Origin: Brassica napus
Lineage: Eukaryota; Streptophyta; Magnoliopsida; Brassicales; Brassicaceae
Reading direction: 5' to 3'
Assembly: GCF_020379485.1 (NCBI RefSeq)
Contig: NC_063452.1
Coordinates: forward strand, 31,006,770 to 31,070,769
Length of the DNA: 64,000 nt
Shown here: piece after piece, positions 23,747 through 34,317 of the stretch
Layout: each line of letters opens with the position of its first letter
Position numbering within the stretch: position 1 is the stretch's first letter
Notes under the pieces: model-generated
Seen by the model: only the letters and a program-made list of their open reading frames with translations
Told to the model about the DNA's origin: nothing
Databases searched by the model: none
Made by a program: the position numbers and the translations under genes

Positions 23747-23785
23747 CTAGGGGCGGCCCGCCCTACGAGCGGGATATACTTTACT
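23747..23785 (-). mobile_element. Helitron-type 3' terminus (minus) beside the TT8 fragment
   Basis: Plus-strand ACTAGGGGCGGCCCGCCC with the matching stem GAGCGGG is, on the minus strand, a hairpin followed by CCCCTAG then T. The same end, continuing GGATATACTTTACTT, occurs at 41570, so the two belong to one family. The sequence between here and 24188 is not recognisable. Confidence 0.6.
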
Positions 23786-24188
23786 TGTGATTTATGTTAT
23801 TATTTTTTATATAATTTTATGGTTTGTGTTTTAGGTTCACATTTGCTAGAGCTGTGTATGAGAAATACTATTTTCTTAATTTAATTTGTTGGTTAGTTAG
23901 TTTGTAAATAATTTTTGGTTTGACTTTTTGCTTCTACGGCATCACCATGATTGAGATGTTATGTAATTCTCAGTTGAATTTGTATATAGAAACTAATGTA
24001 TATGACTCTTTTTGAGGTTTTCGCTAGCCTAGCCGTAAAACTTTTGCATAATTTTCCAAAAAGAAAATCTCAGGTTTGGTGAAAAACTGGCAATCAAAAC
24101 ATTAGCCATCGAGTTGGATTGAAAATGGTGTTCATGGGCTGGGAATGTTGTTTCTAGTGTTCATTGATTATATTTCTTAAGTTTATTG

Positions 24189-24397
24189 TAGAGATGAGAT
24201 GCGAGTACCAAGATGGTTTATAGCTCGACATTCTTCAGGTACTTAAGGAGCTAGGTATAGAGACCACTGCGGTTCACACCGCCTTGAACGACCATCATTT
24301 TGAGGCAGAGATAAGGGTGAAAGTGAGAGGGAAGAAACCAACCATTGCTGAGGTTAAAATAGCCATCCATCAAATCATATATAATAATAAACTCTAG
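24189..24397 (+). pseudogene. TT8 last-exon duplicate (C-terminal ACT-like region)
   Basis: The 209 bases match the C-terminal end of the intact TT8 gene (inverted there, 55470-55678), from TAGAGATGAGATGCGAG to the TAG stop. The encoded end, including [20 protein letters not shown] and HHFEAEIR, is almost the same. A nonsense codon (TTA TAG in place of TTA TTG) shortly after the break makes it non-functional. Homology starts in mid-codon sequence where the 42-kb TT8 fragment stops, so the two look like halves of one copy. The TT8 3' flank follows to about 25763. Confidence 0.85.
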
Positions 24398-25763
24398 TTC
24401 CTAGATTCTAACCTTAATGATGCAACTTTAGAGAATGACATGTGATCGCTTATTTAATTTTAGCGTCGTCTATGCTACATTATCAACTATGCTACATTAT
24501 CAGTTTTACATATACAAAATATTTTCTATGTTACTATATGGTGTGAATTTAAGTCGAATTAATAAATACAAAAACAAAAATTAGTAACTAAAATTAAACC
24601 AAAATACCCACTTAGATTATTGTTCTATTAATAGTGTGAGTTAATAAGTAATAATCATTATTTGTATATATATTTATATATATATATACTAGGACCGATC
24701 CAAGCTACGCGCGGGATGTCTATATTTCTGTTATGAAAATTTGTATTTTGTTTTGTTGGGGTTTGTGGTTTTAAATATATGATTGTTTATGCATATGTCA
24801 TTTGGAATTTTTATTTTATTTATGTCTTTTAACTAATTAATAATATATATTACTGAAGTCTAAGAAAATACGTTGTAAATTTTTTGACCATATTAGTTTC
24901 TTCTGAAATGATTCTAATATATTAGAGTTTTAAATTTGTTTAGTGTTTTTTCTTCTTGTTATGACATTTTTTTTTTTTCGAAAAATAATGAGATAAATCT
25001 ATATATCTTACCATCAAATTGGAGTATTAAATGGTGTATGATATATTCAAGTATTAAGACTTTTAGTAAAAAAATCGACTTGGTTGTATCTGTTATTCAC
25101 ATCAAATAATATTAGACTAAATAAATATTATTCGGAAAAATTAAATTAAATTTTCGTATGGCCTAATTACAATAGCCTAATTAAGAAGGCTTACGTGTGT
25201 AATGGGCCTTGAACTTGAGACGATGGAAAACTAACAAACCTAAAATCTGAATTTGGAAATAAGGTTGGGTGCGCAGCTATTTTTTCCTTTATCGGGTCTG
25301 GACCAAGTAGATTACAGTAAAATACGAACACGTATTTTAGGGATTTCTTGCATTTTTAAGATAGCTTATTGTTATATGTCTTGTTGAACTTTATTTTGTG
25401 ATATAAATTTACATAGCTTGATATACTATACATATATTTATAAGATATTGCTTATATTGTTATAAGATATTGCTCATATTTTTATAGATCCAATAAGTTT
25501 ATGTAGTTCGGATATATTATATATAAGTTAATCGTTAATTTTGTATAACAAAAGTTCGGAAGATATTGTAAAATAAGTAAACTTTTACTTAAGAGTTTGG
25601 ATTTTTTAAGAGTTTGGCTAATTAAATATATTATATATACGATTTTCAGTACATATTCTTTTATTGTAACATATTTTAAGTAAATTATTTAGATAATTTT
25701 TGATCAATTATTTTTTTCATTAAACTTGATATTGATTCATTTGTGTCAAATTAAGTTAGAAGC
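24398..25763 (+). repeat. duplicated TT8 3' flank (left copy)
   Basis: Inverted copy of 50207-50945 plus 55392-55469. Shared landmarks in order are the TT8 3' end, GCGTCGTCTATGCTACATTATC, a Helitron terminus (24689) and GTTAGAAGCTTC at about 25752-25763. This copy lacks LINE-3 and contains about 500 extra bases (roughly 25090-25600) not present in the right copy. Confidence 0.8.
24689..24725 (-). mobile_element. Helitron-type 3' terminus (minus), shared by both TT8 flanks
   Basis: On the minus strand: CATCCCGCGCGTAGCTTGG, then ATCGGTCCTAG followed by T. It is flanked on the outside by a TA microsatellite. The same end occurs in plus orientation at 50752 in the right TT8 flank, so this Helitron was present before the flank was duplicated. 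Confidence 0.65.
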
Positions 25764-26192
25764 TTCATAATTGTATCTGGATAATTTCTTCCCTATCCCC
25801 TTATTATTAAAAAGGAAGCAAAAAAAAAGAGTAACCTTAAAATGGTAATATATTTACAGGCGCGCTATTATGGCGACATGTCAGACAGATAGAGCTTCTC
25901 AGACCCCTTTTAAAAACAGCCACACTCACCCTAGCAATTTACTATTATTGGCATTGGACAGACATTCCATATTTACATCTCTCGAATTCTTAAAACAAGA
26001 AGCTCATTTAGTCAATGATGTATATAATGTATATAACATTATATGATATAGTTTGATATAGTAAATTGGAATAATCACATAACAAGAATCTCCAACCTCC
26101 TATCTCCAATCTCCTATCTCCTTTTGATATTATTTGAACTCTATTACACATATCATCTACTATCACCATTGTGCTTAATCAAACTATGTCCG

Positions 26193-27921
26193 TAGGGGTG
26201 TCAAAATGGATAAACCAACTCAAACCAAACCATATCCAAATGGTTTTAAGCTTATATGGGTTATGGTTTTAACCAATCCATTTGACAAATGGGTTGGGTC
26301 AATCCATAACTCATTTAAGTTGATGAGTTAATGGTTTTAATGGTTAATCCATGAACAATAATTTTATAACTTAAATGGTTACTAAGTAAAAATATTATTT
26401 TGGGGCTGAAATAAAAAAGAATACTTAAACTTTTGATAAATACAATTATACGGTTTTGGTGTTAGAAACAATTTTATTATTTTAGCAGGAAAGATAATTG
26501 TGACGGAAAACACAATTTTTACCGAAAAACACGATTGTACGGTTTTGGCAGGAAAACTCAAATTTACGGTTTTAACGGGAAAATCGATTTTGCAGTTTTG
26601 GTGGGAAAACTCAATTTTACGTTTTTGGTGGGAAAACTCAATTTTGTCGTTTTGGCGGGAAAATCGATTTTGCAGTTTTGGCGGAAAATTTCAATTTTAC
26701 GGTTTTGGTAGGAAAACTCATTTTTGCGGTTTCGGCGGGAAACTCGTTTTTTACGGTTTACGCGAGAAAACATAGTTTTACGGTTTTGGCGGAAAAACTC
26801 GATTTTGCGGTTTTGGTGAGAAAACTCGATTTTACGGTTTTGGCGGGAAACTCAGTTTTACGGTTTTGGCGGGAAAACACGACTTTGCCGTTTTGGCGGG
26901 AAAACACGACTTTACGATTTTGGCAGGAAAACACAACTTTGCGATTTGGCGGAAAAACACAACTTTGCGGTTTGGCGGGAAAACTTTATTTTGGCGGGAA
27001 AACTCGATTTTACGGTTTAGTCGAGAAAACACAGTTTTCCGGTTTTGACGGAAAAACTCGATTTTGCGGTTTTGGTGGAAAAACTCGATTTTACGGTTTT
27101 GGCGGGAAACTCGATTTCACAGTTTTGGCGGGAAAACACGACTTTGCCGTTTTGGCGGATTTTACGGTTTTGGCAGGAAAACACAACTTTGCGGTTTGGC
27201 GGGAAAACTTGATTTTACGGTTTTGGCGGGAAAACACGACTTTGCGGTTTTGGCGGAAAAACACGACTTTGTGGTTTGGTGGGAAAACTTGATTTTACGG
27301 TTTTTGCGGGAAAACACGACTTTGCGGTTTTGGCGGAAAACTCAATTTTATAGTTTTGGCGGAAAAATACGACTTTGCGATTTTGCAAGAAAATACGATT
27401 TTTTGGTATTGAGATTTAGCGTTTTGATGAAAAAAAATCCAATTTAGAGTTTTGGTGGAAATTTTGATTTTATGATTTTGGCAAAAATTATGATTAAATT
27501 TGGCTTATTAAAAAGTCAACATATAATAGTTTTATATATATGAAAAATTGGTTGTTAACAATTTTATATTTATATATGTGTGTGTATATGTGAATAATTG
27601 TGATAGATTTAGTTTATTAAAATTTAGTTATATATATGAAAAAAATAAAATTTGGTGTAGTAAAATTGGTTTAGAAATTTAGTTTGGTTATTTTTTGTTT
27701 ATATATTTGATTTGAGGTTTTGTTTGTTATAAATTTTTATTGGTTTGGTTATGGATAACTCATTATCCATTACAATCCAAACCATTTTAACCCAATCCAC
27801 TAAGTCCATTAACCCATTTAACCCATTAATCCATTTGTACCCAATTATTCTATCCATTGAGATCCATGGTTTGGATTGGTTTGGTTTGATCCATTAACTT
27901 TTACCCATTTTGACATCTCTA
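26193..27921. mobile_element. hAT-type element carrying an E2F-site minisatellite
   Basis: Ends are TAGGGGTGTCAAAATGG at 26193 and CCCATTTTGACATCTCTA ending at 27921, an imperfect inverted pair of the common plant hAT form. A perfect 8-bp target duplication TATGTCCG flanks it (26185-26192 and 27922-27929). No transposase is present. Regions just inside the ends are rich in AACCCA / TGGGTT pairs; the centre is a 27-bp minisatellite. Length is 1729 bp. Confidence 0.88.
26480..27415 (+). repeat. 27-bp minisatellite of E2F-like sites
   Basis: About 35 diverged units of the form GATTTTACGGTTTTGGCGGG followed by AAAACTC, with unit length near 27. The conserved core TTTTGGCGGGAAAA reads TTTCCCGCC on the minus strand, which fits the plant E2F consensus TTTSSCGC. 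By eye about eleven units keep GGCGGGAAA exactly. Because 27 is divisible by three and the unit lacks stops in several frames, long artificial reading frames appear (for example 26678-27292); they are not genes. Confidence 0.85.
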
Positions 27922-28792
27922 TATGTCCGTTTGATATACTCTGTTTCACGCTCATCAGTTTCTACAAATCTTCTTATGATCATTTCCAAGAATTTAAAAC
28001 ACAAAAATTAAAATATGCATATTAAATTGAATCATAAACAAATATATGAACAGTTTAAGTTGAGATGTTTTTCTCAATTATGATTCTAAATATTCCCTGC
28101 AAAATTGGAGAAAACTTTTTTTTTATATTCAAATGTTATTATGAACATTTGTATTTACTAATACAAACAAAATGATTTAATTTCAAAATGATCTCCGTAG
28201 TCAGTCAAAAATATTTGAATAAAATAAAACTCCAGGAATTGAAAATCATAATTTCCATATATGTAAATGTATAATATTTACTTCATCTCATCAATTCATA
28301 ATCGTAAATTGGAAGCTTATGATCTTTGAAATATGATCAAACGAATATGATTTAGGATACAAATGAGTGCTCTTTTTGAAATATGGTGATCTCAAACGCG
28401 AATTAAGGTATTTATTTTGGTCAATATCATATTGTATATGGAAATACTTGATTGCAATTAGGCAAAATTTCGAATTTATATAATTAGTGCTGATTGCCGT
28501 GAATAATAATATTTTTTCAACCACGGAAAGGACAAACAGAATCCTTGATTTGCAAGTTTAATATTAACCTAAAATAGTCTTCTGCGGTATTTATTAACTT
28601 CCAAAAACAAAACATTTGAATATATTTTAACTTGAAAATTGCCAATTAGTATGATCAAGCGTATATTTTGTGTAATATCGCATTTATGCGGAATAAATTG
28701 AAACTTATATAAATATGGAAGATGGAAGTGCTTCAACGATATCGTGTTCTCTCTTTTTCTTTCTCTCTAATTTTCTGTGACTTTCGATTCAA
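27922..28792. other. Helitron interior upstream of the RPA-like gene
   Basis: AT-rich, no coding sequence. Likely promoter and leader of the RPA-like gene. A pyrimidine-rich stretch (ctctctttttctttctctc, about 28750-28768) lies just before the start codon. No confident TATA box. Confidence 0.4.
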
Positions 28793-29885
28793 ATGGCATG
28801 TTTAGACTTTGTTAGCGATTTGAAGCTGTTCAAGTCGATGTGGAAAGTTCGTGTTAAGGTGATTCGTCTTTGGAAGCAGTATTCTTGTGCTCTAGGAGAA
28901 ACAATGGAAATGGTGTTAGCTGATTCAAAAGTAAGCACACTGTTTTAAACATATATATTACTTCATTTTGAAACTCTTCTTATGTTGCTAATTTATCTTG
29001 CAGGGCGATATGATCCATGGTACTGTGAAGAAAGAATTGGTCAGCCAGTTCGTGATCTTAATCAGTCAAGGTGAAACGAAGTTGATGGTGAATTTCATCG
29101 TCACAATGGCTGCTGGATCTTATCGCCCCACAAAGCACCCTTACCGAATTGTGTTCCTCCCGACAACTCGACTAAGAATGTGTGATGCTTTGCCTTCAAA
29201 CTTGACAGGTTTAGACCCGGTCAAGTATGAGTCTATTAATGATGGTAGTCTGAACACGGACTACTTGGTTGGTGAGTCTTATTCATTACGGTTGTATTTG
29301 GTAAATGACTTTTTGGTTTAAACGTTGATTTGTATGGTTCCCTTATTGCAGATGTTATTGGACAGATTGTTGAGGTATCCCATGTGAAAGTTGTTTCCGT
29401 GAATGGAAAAGATACACAGAAGTTGTCACTGGAATTAAGGAATCAGGAGTAAGACTCTTATTTTGTCCATTTTTTGTCGTCTTTTTCGTGAAAAAGGGAG
29501 AATATCTTAAGATATTTTTGTTTTATTTGACGTCCAGCATTTTTGGGTAGAAGCTTAAAGCTCTGTTTTTATATTTTTTGCAGTGATGATCGTCTGCCAA
29601 TGGTGCTATGGGGTAAATTTGCGACAGATGTCAATGATGCTATCCAACTAAGAGGTGAACATAAGATCATCATAGTGTTGCGTTTCGGCAAAATAAAAGT
29701 CTGGAAAGGTAAATCAAAGCCTTTGAAGCTTTGCATATTATTTATATCATCTCTTCATTATTAAGTTAAGTAACTATAATTATTAGTGACTTTGGTTTCA
29801 TATTTCAGATGAACGTTCCATCTCGAATGCATACAATGTTTCCGATGTTGCTTTGAGACATTTGTACTGGAAAAAAGAATGTTGA
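28793..29885 (+). CDS. RPA1-like single-strand DNA-binding protein of the Helitron
   Basis: Five exons with good GT...AG sites: 28793-28930, 29004-29271, 29352-29448, 29584-29708, then about 29809 to TGA at 29883-29885. The product resembles the RPA 70-kDa-like OB-fold proteins (DUF223 type) common in plant Helitrons. The first OB fold starts at WKVRVKVIRLWKQY, and the second ends in LPMVLWGKFA and KIKVWK. These bind single-stranded DNA; in Helitrons they are thought to assist rolling-circle transposition. The stop follows a six-A run. In the next frame the reading continues without interruption into RepHel sequence, so the last codons may be a frameshift artefact of decay. Expression is unknown. 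Confidence 0.65.
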
Positions 29886-31010
29886 GACTTTTGGAGCAGA
29901 AACAAATCAAATACCAGCTCCACCAGACGGAGTGGACATTACTGGGGCAATTGCTGTAGAACCAGAAGTTTATGAGATTAAAAAATATTTTGATGCAAGG
30001 TATGCTTTTCCTGCTATAGTTTTAAAATCGATTGTAATGTATTATACTGAATTTCATTTTCTGTACATTATATGTTATGCAGATATATATCGGCCTGTGA
30101 ATCAACTTGGAGAATATTTGGTTTCCCAACACAATATAGATCCACACCAGTGGAGAAGCTAACCTTTCATCTAGAAGGAGAGCAACCTGTGATTTACAAA
30201 GACGGTGACACAGTGAAGAGTGTGTTGGGTCGAGTGCACTTATCTAAGATAATGTTCCTTGCTTGGTTCGACTGTTGTGAAATCTACCCTGAAGCAAGAG
30301 AGATAACGTACCCAGAACTTCCTACTAGATTCGTTTACGATGCAAAGCTGAAAGTCTGGAATCCTAGAAAAAGAGGTTTTGCTATTGGTAGACTGGAATC
30401 GGTTTGTCCTTTATCCGGACAACGATATTATTTACGAGTCCTGCTTAACAAGGTTAAGGGTCCGCGTTGCTACGACGACATTAAGACTGTCAAAGGGATT
30501 GTTCAACCGAGTTTCGAGGAAGCCTGTTATGAACTTGGTCTCCTAGATGATGATATGGAATATATTGAAGGTCTTAAGGAATGTGCATTTTGGGCATCTG
30601 GTGCATATGTTCGTAACCTATATGCCAATATGTTGGTATCTGAAGTTTGTCTTTTCCTAAATTGGTCTGGGATTCTACATTTGATATACTCTCGGAGGAT
30701 GTGCTTTATCTTGAAAGGAAAAAGCGTCGAAACCCAGGTATATTTTTGCGTTCTGTTTTTGAGGTTTGAATTGTTCGTTAATTAACTATGTCAGTAATGT
30801 TTTAGTTTTTCCTTATATGAAACAGGACTGGTTATGAGTGATGAAGAAGTGCTGAATGCGACATTGATATTGATAGATAATCTTTTGCGCCGTGAGACTA
30901 GTTCCCTGGCAAATTTTGAAACAATGCCAAAACCGGTTGTTACTGAGCACACGTTTCAAGAGAATCAGCTATTGCAAGATGAGTTGAACTATGACCGAGA
31001 CGAATTGTAA
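29886..31010 (+). pseudogene. RepHel middle region (post-Rep, pre-helicase)
   Basis: Encodes the segment of Helitron RepHel proteins between the Rep nuclease and the helicase: EIKKYFDARYISACESTWRIFGFP, PVIYKDGDTV, PTRFVYDAKLKVWNPRKRGFAIGR and CYELGLLDDD patterns. An intron splits DAR|YIS (30000-30082). A second lies at about 30738-30825. A one-base loss near 30642 shifts the frame, and TAA at 31008-31010 ends it just before the helicase. Upstream there is no HUH motif or catalytic Tyr pair; the RPA-like exons abut directly. Frame alignment shows one extra A in the run near 29872-29880 separates the two. This suggests an RPA-RepHel join after loss of Rep, now decayed. Confidence 0.72.
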
Positions 31011-31028
31011 GCTAATCACAATGACTGG

Positions 31029-32610
31029 ATGGGTAAGTTGACAGATGAGCAAAGGTCAGTGTATGAGCAGATAATTGGTGCTGTAGAGAGTAAGAAAGGC
31101 GGAGTCTTCTTTGTTTACGGTTTTGGTGGTACAGGGAAAACCTTTTTATGGAATATTTTATCAGCTGCGATTCAATCAACTGGTGATATTGTACTGAATG
31201 TTGCATCTAGCGGCATAGCTTCTTTGTTACTCCCTGGTGGCAGAACAGCTCACTCAAGGTTTGGCATTCCCATTAACCCAGACGAGTTCTCTACGTGCAA
31301 TATTGAACAAGGGAGTGATAAGGCTGAAGTAATAGCTAAAGCATCGCTAATTATTTGGGATGAAGCGCCTATGATGAACAAACATTGTTTTGAAGCGCTT
31401 GATCGTACTTTATGTGATATTATGAAGACCACAGACGAAAGAACTTTTGGTGGAAAAGTTGTTGTTTTGGGAGGAGATTTTCGACAAATCCTTCCAGTTA
31501 TTCCAAAGGGGAACAGAGCTGGGGGAACAGAGCTGATATTGTTATGGCTACAATGAACTCTTCTTATTTATGGAAGCATTGTAAAGTGCTAGAGCTGACC
31601 AAAAACATAAGGCGTTTCTCAGAAACAGATGTGCGTGTAGCAGAGGATATCACGGAATTTTCTAAATGGATTTTGGATTTAGGAGATGGGAAGATTAATG
31701 AGCCTAATAATGGAGAATGCATTATTGAAATTCCAAAAGATCTGTTGATTACAAAGTCCAAAGATCCGATCGAGTCTATTGTTTCAGAGGTGTATGGTGA
31801 AACCTTCAAAGATTCTAAAGATCCTACATTTTTCCAAGAAAGAGCTATTTTGTGTCCTACAAACGAAAATGTTGATGTGGTCAACAACTATATGTTAGAT
31901 CGTCTTACAGGTATACACATTCCCATCTATGAATTTTCCACTATCTATGTAGACTTAGTTGTTTTAATTTAAATTCAACTACCAAGCTTTTGTTTATCAA
32001 TGTAGGGGAGGAAAGGATTTATCTAAGCTCTGATAGCATTGATCCGTCTGATTTTAATTCCAGAGATGATTCGATATTCTCTCCTGAATTTCTAAATAGT
32101 ATCAAGTCATCTGGATTACCTTCTCATGCACTTCGGCTGAAGGTTGGGACTCCGGTAATGATTCTAAGATATCTCGAACCTAATGAAGGTTTATGCAATG
32201 GGACAAGGCTGCAAATAACTCATTTGGGTAATCATATTGTCCAAGCAAAAGTCATAACAGGAACTAAAGTTGGTCAGAGAGTATTCTTGCATCGCGTGTT
32301 GCTTACACCAACAGACACTAGGCTTCCTTTCAAGATGAGGCGTAGGCAATTTCCATTGAAAGTTGCTTTTGCTATGACCATTAACAAGAGCCAGGGCCAA
32401 TCGCTAGAAAGAGTTGGTTTATTTCTATCTAGACCAGTTTTTTCACATGGACAACTATATGTGGCTTTCTCGCGAGTAAAATCAAGAAAAGGTTTGAAGA
32501 TTCTTATTACTGACAATGATGGAAAACCTGAGGAGTCAACAATGAATGTTGTATACAAGGAAGTTTTCCAGAATTTGTTATCTAGCAAATTCACTCAGGA
32601 GAGTCATTGA
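31029..32610 (+). pseudogene. PIF1-type helicase domain of Helitron RepHel
   Basis: Superfamily 1 PIF1-like helicase. Walker A GFGGTGKT is at about 31122, Walker B LIIWDEAP at about 31348, GGDFRQILPVIP at about 31470, then a second RecA half with CPTNENVDVVN. An intron at 31911-32005 separates this from the C-terminal part with GTPVMILRYLEPNEGLCNGT and the motif V-VI block TINKSQGQSLERVG ... LYVAFSRVKSRKGL. It would unwind DNA during rolling-circle transposition. A 14-base tandem duplication of GGGAACAGAGCTGG-type sequence (31509-31535) shifts the frame between the two halves, and a stop separates it from the upstream RepHel region. Otherwise all helicase motifs are preserved. Confidence 0.85.
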
Positions 32611-33604
32611 TGGTTTGTTCCTCTAGACTATTGGTTTTTACAATGTTTAAAGTAAATTTCTGGTTTTTGTAATTTGTTTTGTTATTTAGTGAAGGTGGTT
32701 AAGATACTCAGATCGTACTGTTAGAGTCTACACAGGAGCCAGTGATGAAATAAGGTACTTACTTTTTCAGTTTTACTATACTGAAAACATGAACCTTATT
32801 TTATGTCTAACGAAATCTATTTTATTCATCATTATAGTTTATATAAAACGAACATTTGTCAAAAGGTATAAAACACCTGTTTGTAAATCTGTACGACACT
32901 TAACAAAATATTATATTTTCACCATTTTGCAGGGGCTATGAGCATGAAATCATTTAGAAGAACTACCATGGCATGTATACTGTTCCAAGCCTAACCAGTC
33001 TATCAAACAGTTTTAATAATATACCTAAAAACATGCTGTTATTCTACTTAATTCTTAAGAACTGACCTTATTGGTATTTTGTGGAGATGTCATTCCCAGG
33101 CAGCAGTTTCTTTAAAGTCTTCGGATATGTCTTCTCCATATGTCTTCTCCCCTTACTATTTTATAAGATTACAAAGACCCGTTCTGTTAAAGAACTGTTT
33201 TACAAGGGCTGTGTGCTTATATATTATAGGGCCTTCTTTAAGTATAGACGTACCTCACAGCTCCATCCCTTTAGTTTGAGTTCATAAAGCCAAACTTTCT
33301 CGAAGCCTGCAGTTATTAAATTTTACTTCAAGGATGAGGTTATATGGTAAAAGTATATGAAATAATAGATTCTAATCTTTGCTTAAAAGGCCTTGAAAAC
33401 TAAACTAGTAAGAAATTTCACAGCAACTACAATTCATCCGAACCACTATTTGGGCTTATTTTCTACATAGTTGACCATTAAATGATTGTTTATAAACATA
33501 AAACTAAATCAATCTGTATATAATTGTTGTCCGGATTTTATTCTAATGACTGCATGTTAATAAGGAAACAATAAATTTTGATTGTTTCAATTTTAAAGCA
33601 AGAA
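32611..33604. other. Helitron interior downstream of helicase
   Basis: About 1 kb without recognisable coding sequence. Splice-like sites and short open stretches occur (for example 33079-33287) but match nothing I know. It may include the helicase 3' untranslated region. Confidence 0.4.
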
Positions 33605-34315
33605 CTAGATCTTGATCCGAACAACCGTGCGGGTTATTATTTTTATTTGTACACACATAATTATTTGTTTTACGTGACTAATTGTAATATTTACAATTAT
33701 ATTGTTTGATATAATATTTTAAAATACAACAATTTTATAGTACACATACAATAAACTTTTTTTTTTAATTTTCAGTGATAGCATATTTTATATTATGTGA
33801 TACAAAATTCTGAATTGAAATATATTATTGGTAAAGGATCAAAATTTTAATAGAAAAGTATTATATTAAATTAATATCACAAATTTAATACAAAATTCTA
33901 CATGATTTTAGTTATAATTACAAAATTAATAAGATATTTAAAAAGTTTTTTTATTGAAAATGAAATATACATTAAATTTTTAAATAAACACGAAATTAAC
34001 AAATATTTTATAAAACATATTAGGTGAAAAATAAAATTTACATTTATCTAAATAAATACGAAATTAATTAAATATTCAAAAATTTTATTTTAATGAAAAT
34101 GAATAATATATTTATATTGTAAATAAGAAGATATGAAAAGATTTTATTCATATACAATTTCAGAGAAAATATAGGAATATTTATTTTATTTTTGTTTTAG
34201 AATAATTAAAAATAATTCATATATTTATAAAAAATATAATTTAAACAACTTTCTAAAGGGTGGTCCAAATAAAAAAATTACACATGAACTAAGTCATGAC
34301 TTCTATTTTAATAGA
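33605..34315 (-). mobile_element. 711-bp non-autonomous Helitron
   Basis: Read on the minus strand it starts TCTATTAAAATAGAAGTCAT after an A (34316). It ends with a GC hairpin (CCCGCACGGTTGTTCGG region), then ATCAAGATCTAG before T. The 5' TC..., hairpin, CTAG and A|T insertion site all fit. AT-rich and non-coding. Confidence 0.75.
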
Positions 34316-34317
34316 TA

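Noticed and set aside
24120..24190. Intron end (TTTATTGTAG) before the TT8 last-exon duplicate, implying intron loss in the intact gene
   Set aside because: The intact gene is continuous there, the 42-kb fragment shows no GT donor at the break, and the microexon already gives seven exons. A broken insertion is the simpler explanation.
26480..27415. CRISPR-like regular repeat array
   Set aside because: Units are contiguous and diverged, without unique spacers, in a plant nuclear genome.
26500..27447. Long open frames (up to 204 aa) of FTVLAGKLD-type repeats
   Set aside because: They are a by-product of a stop-free 27-bp tandem unit; open in several frames on both strands and inside a hAT element.
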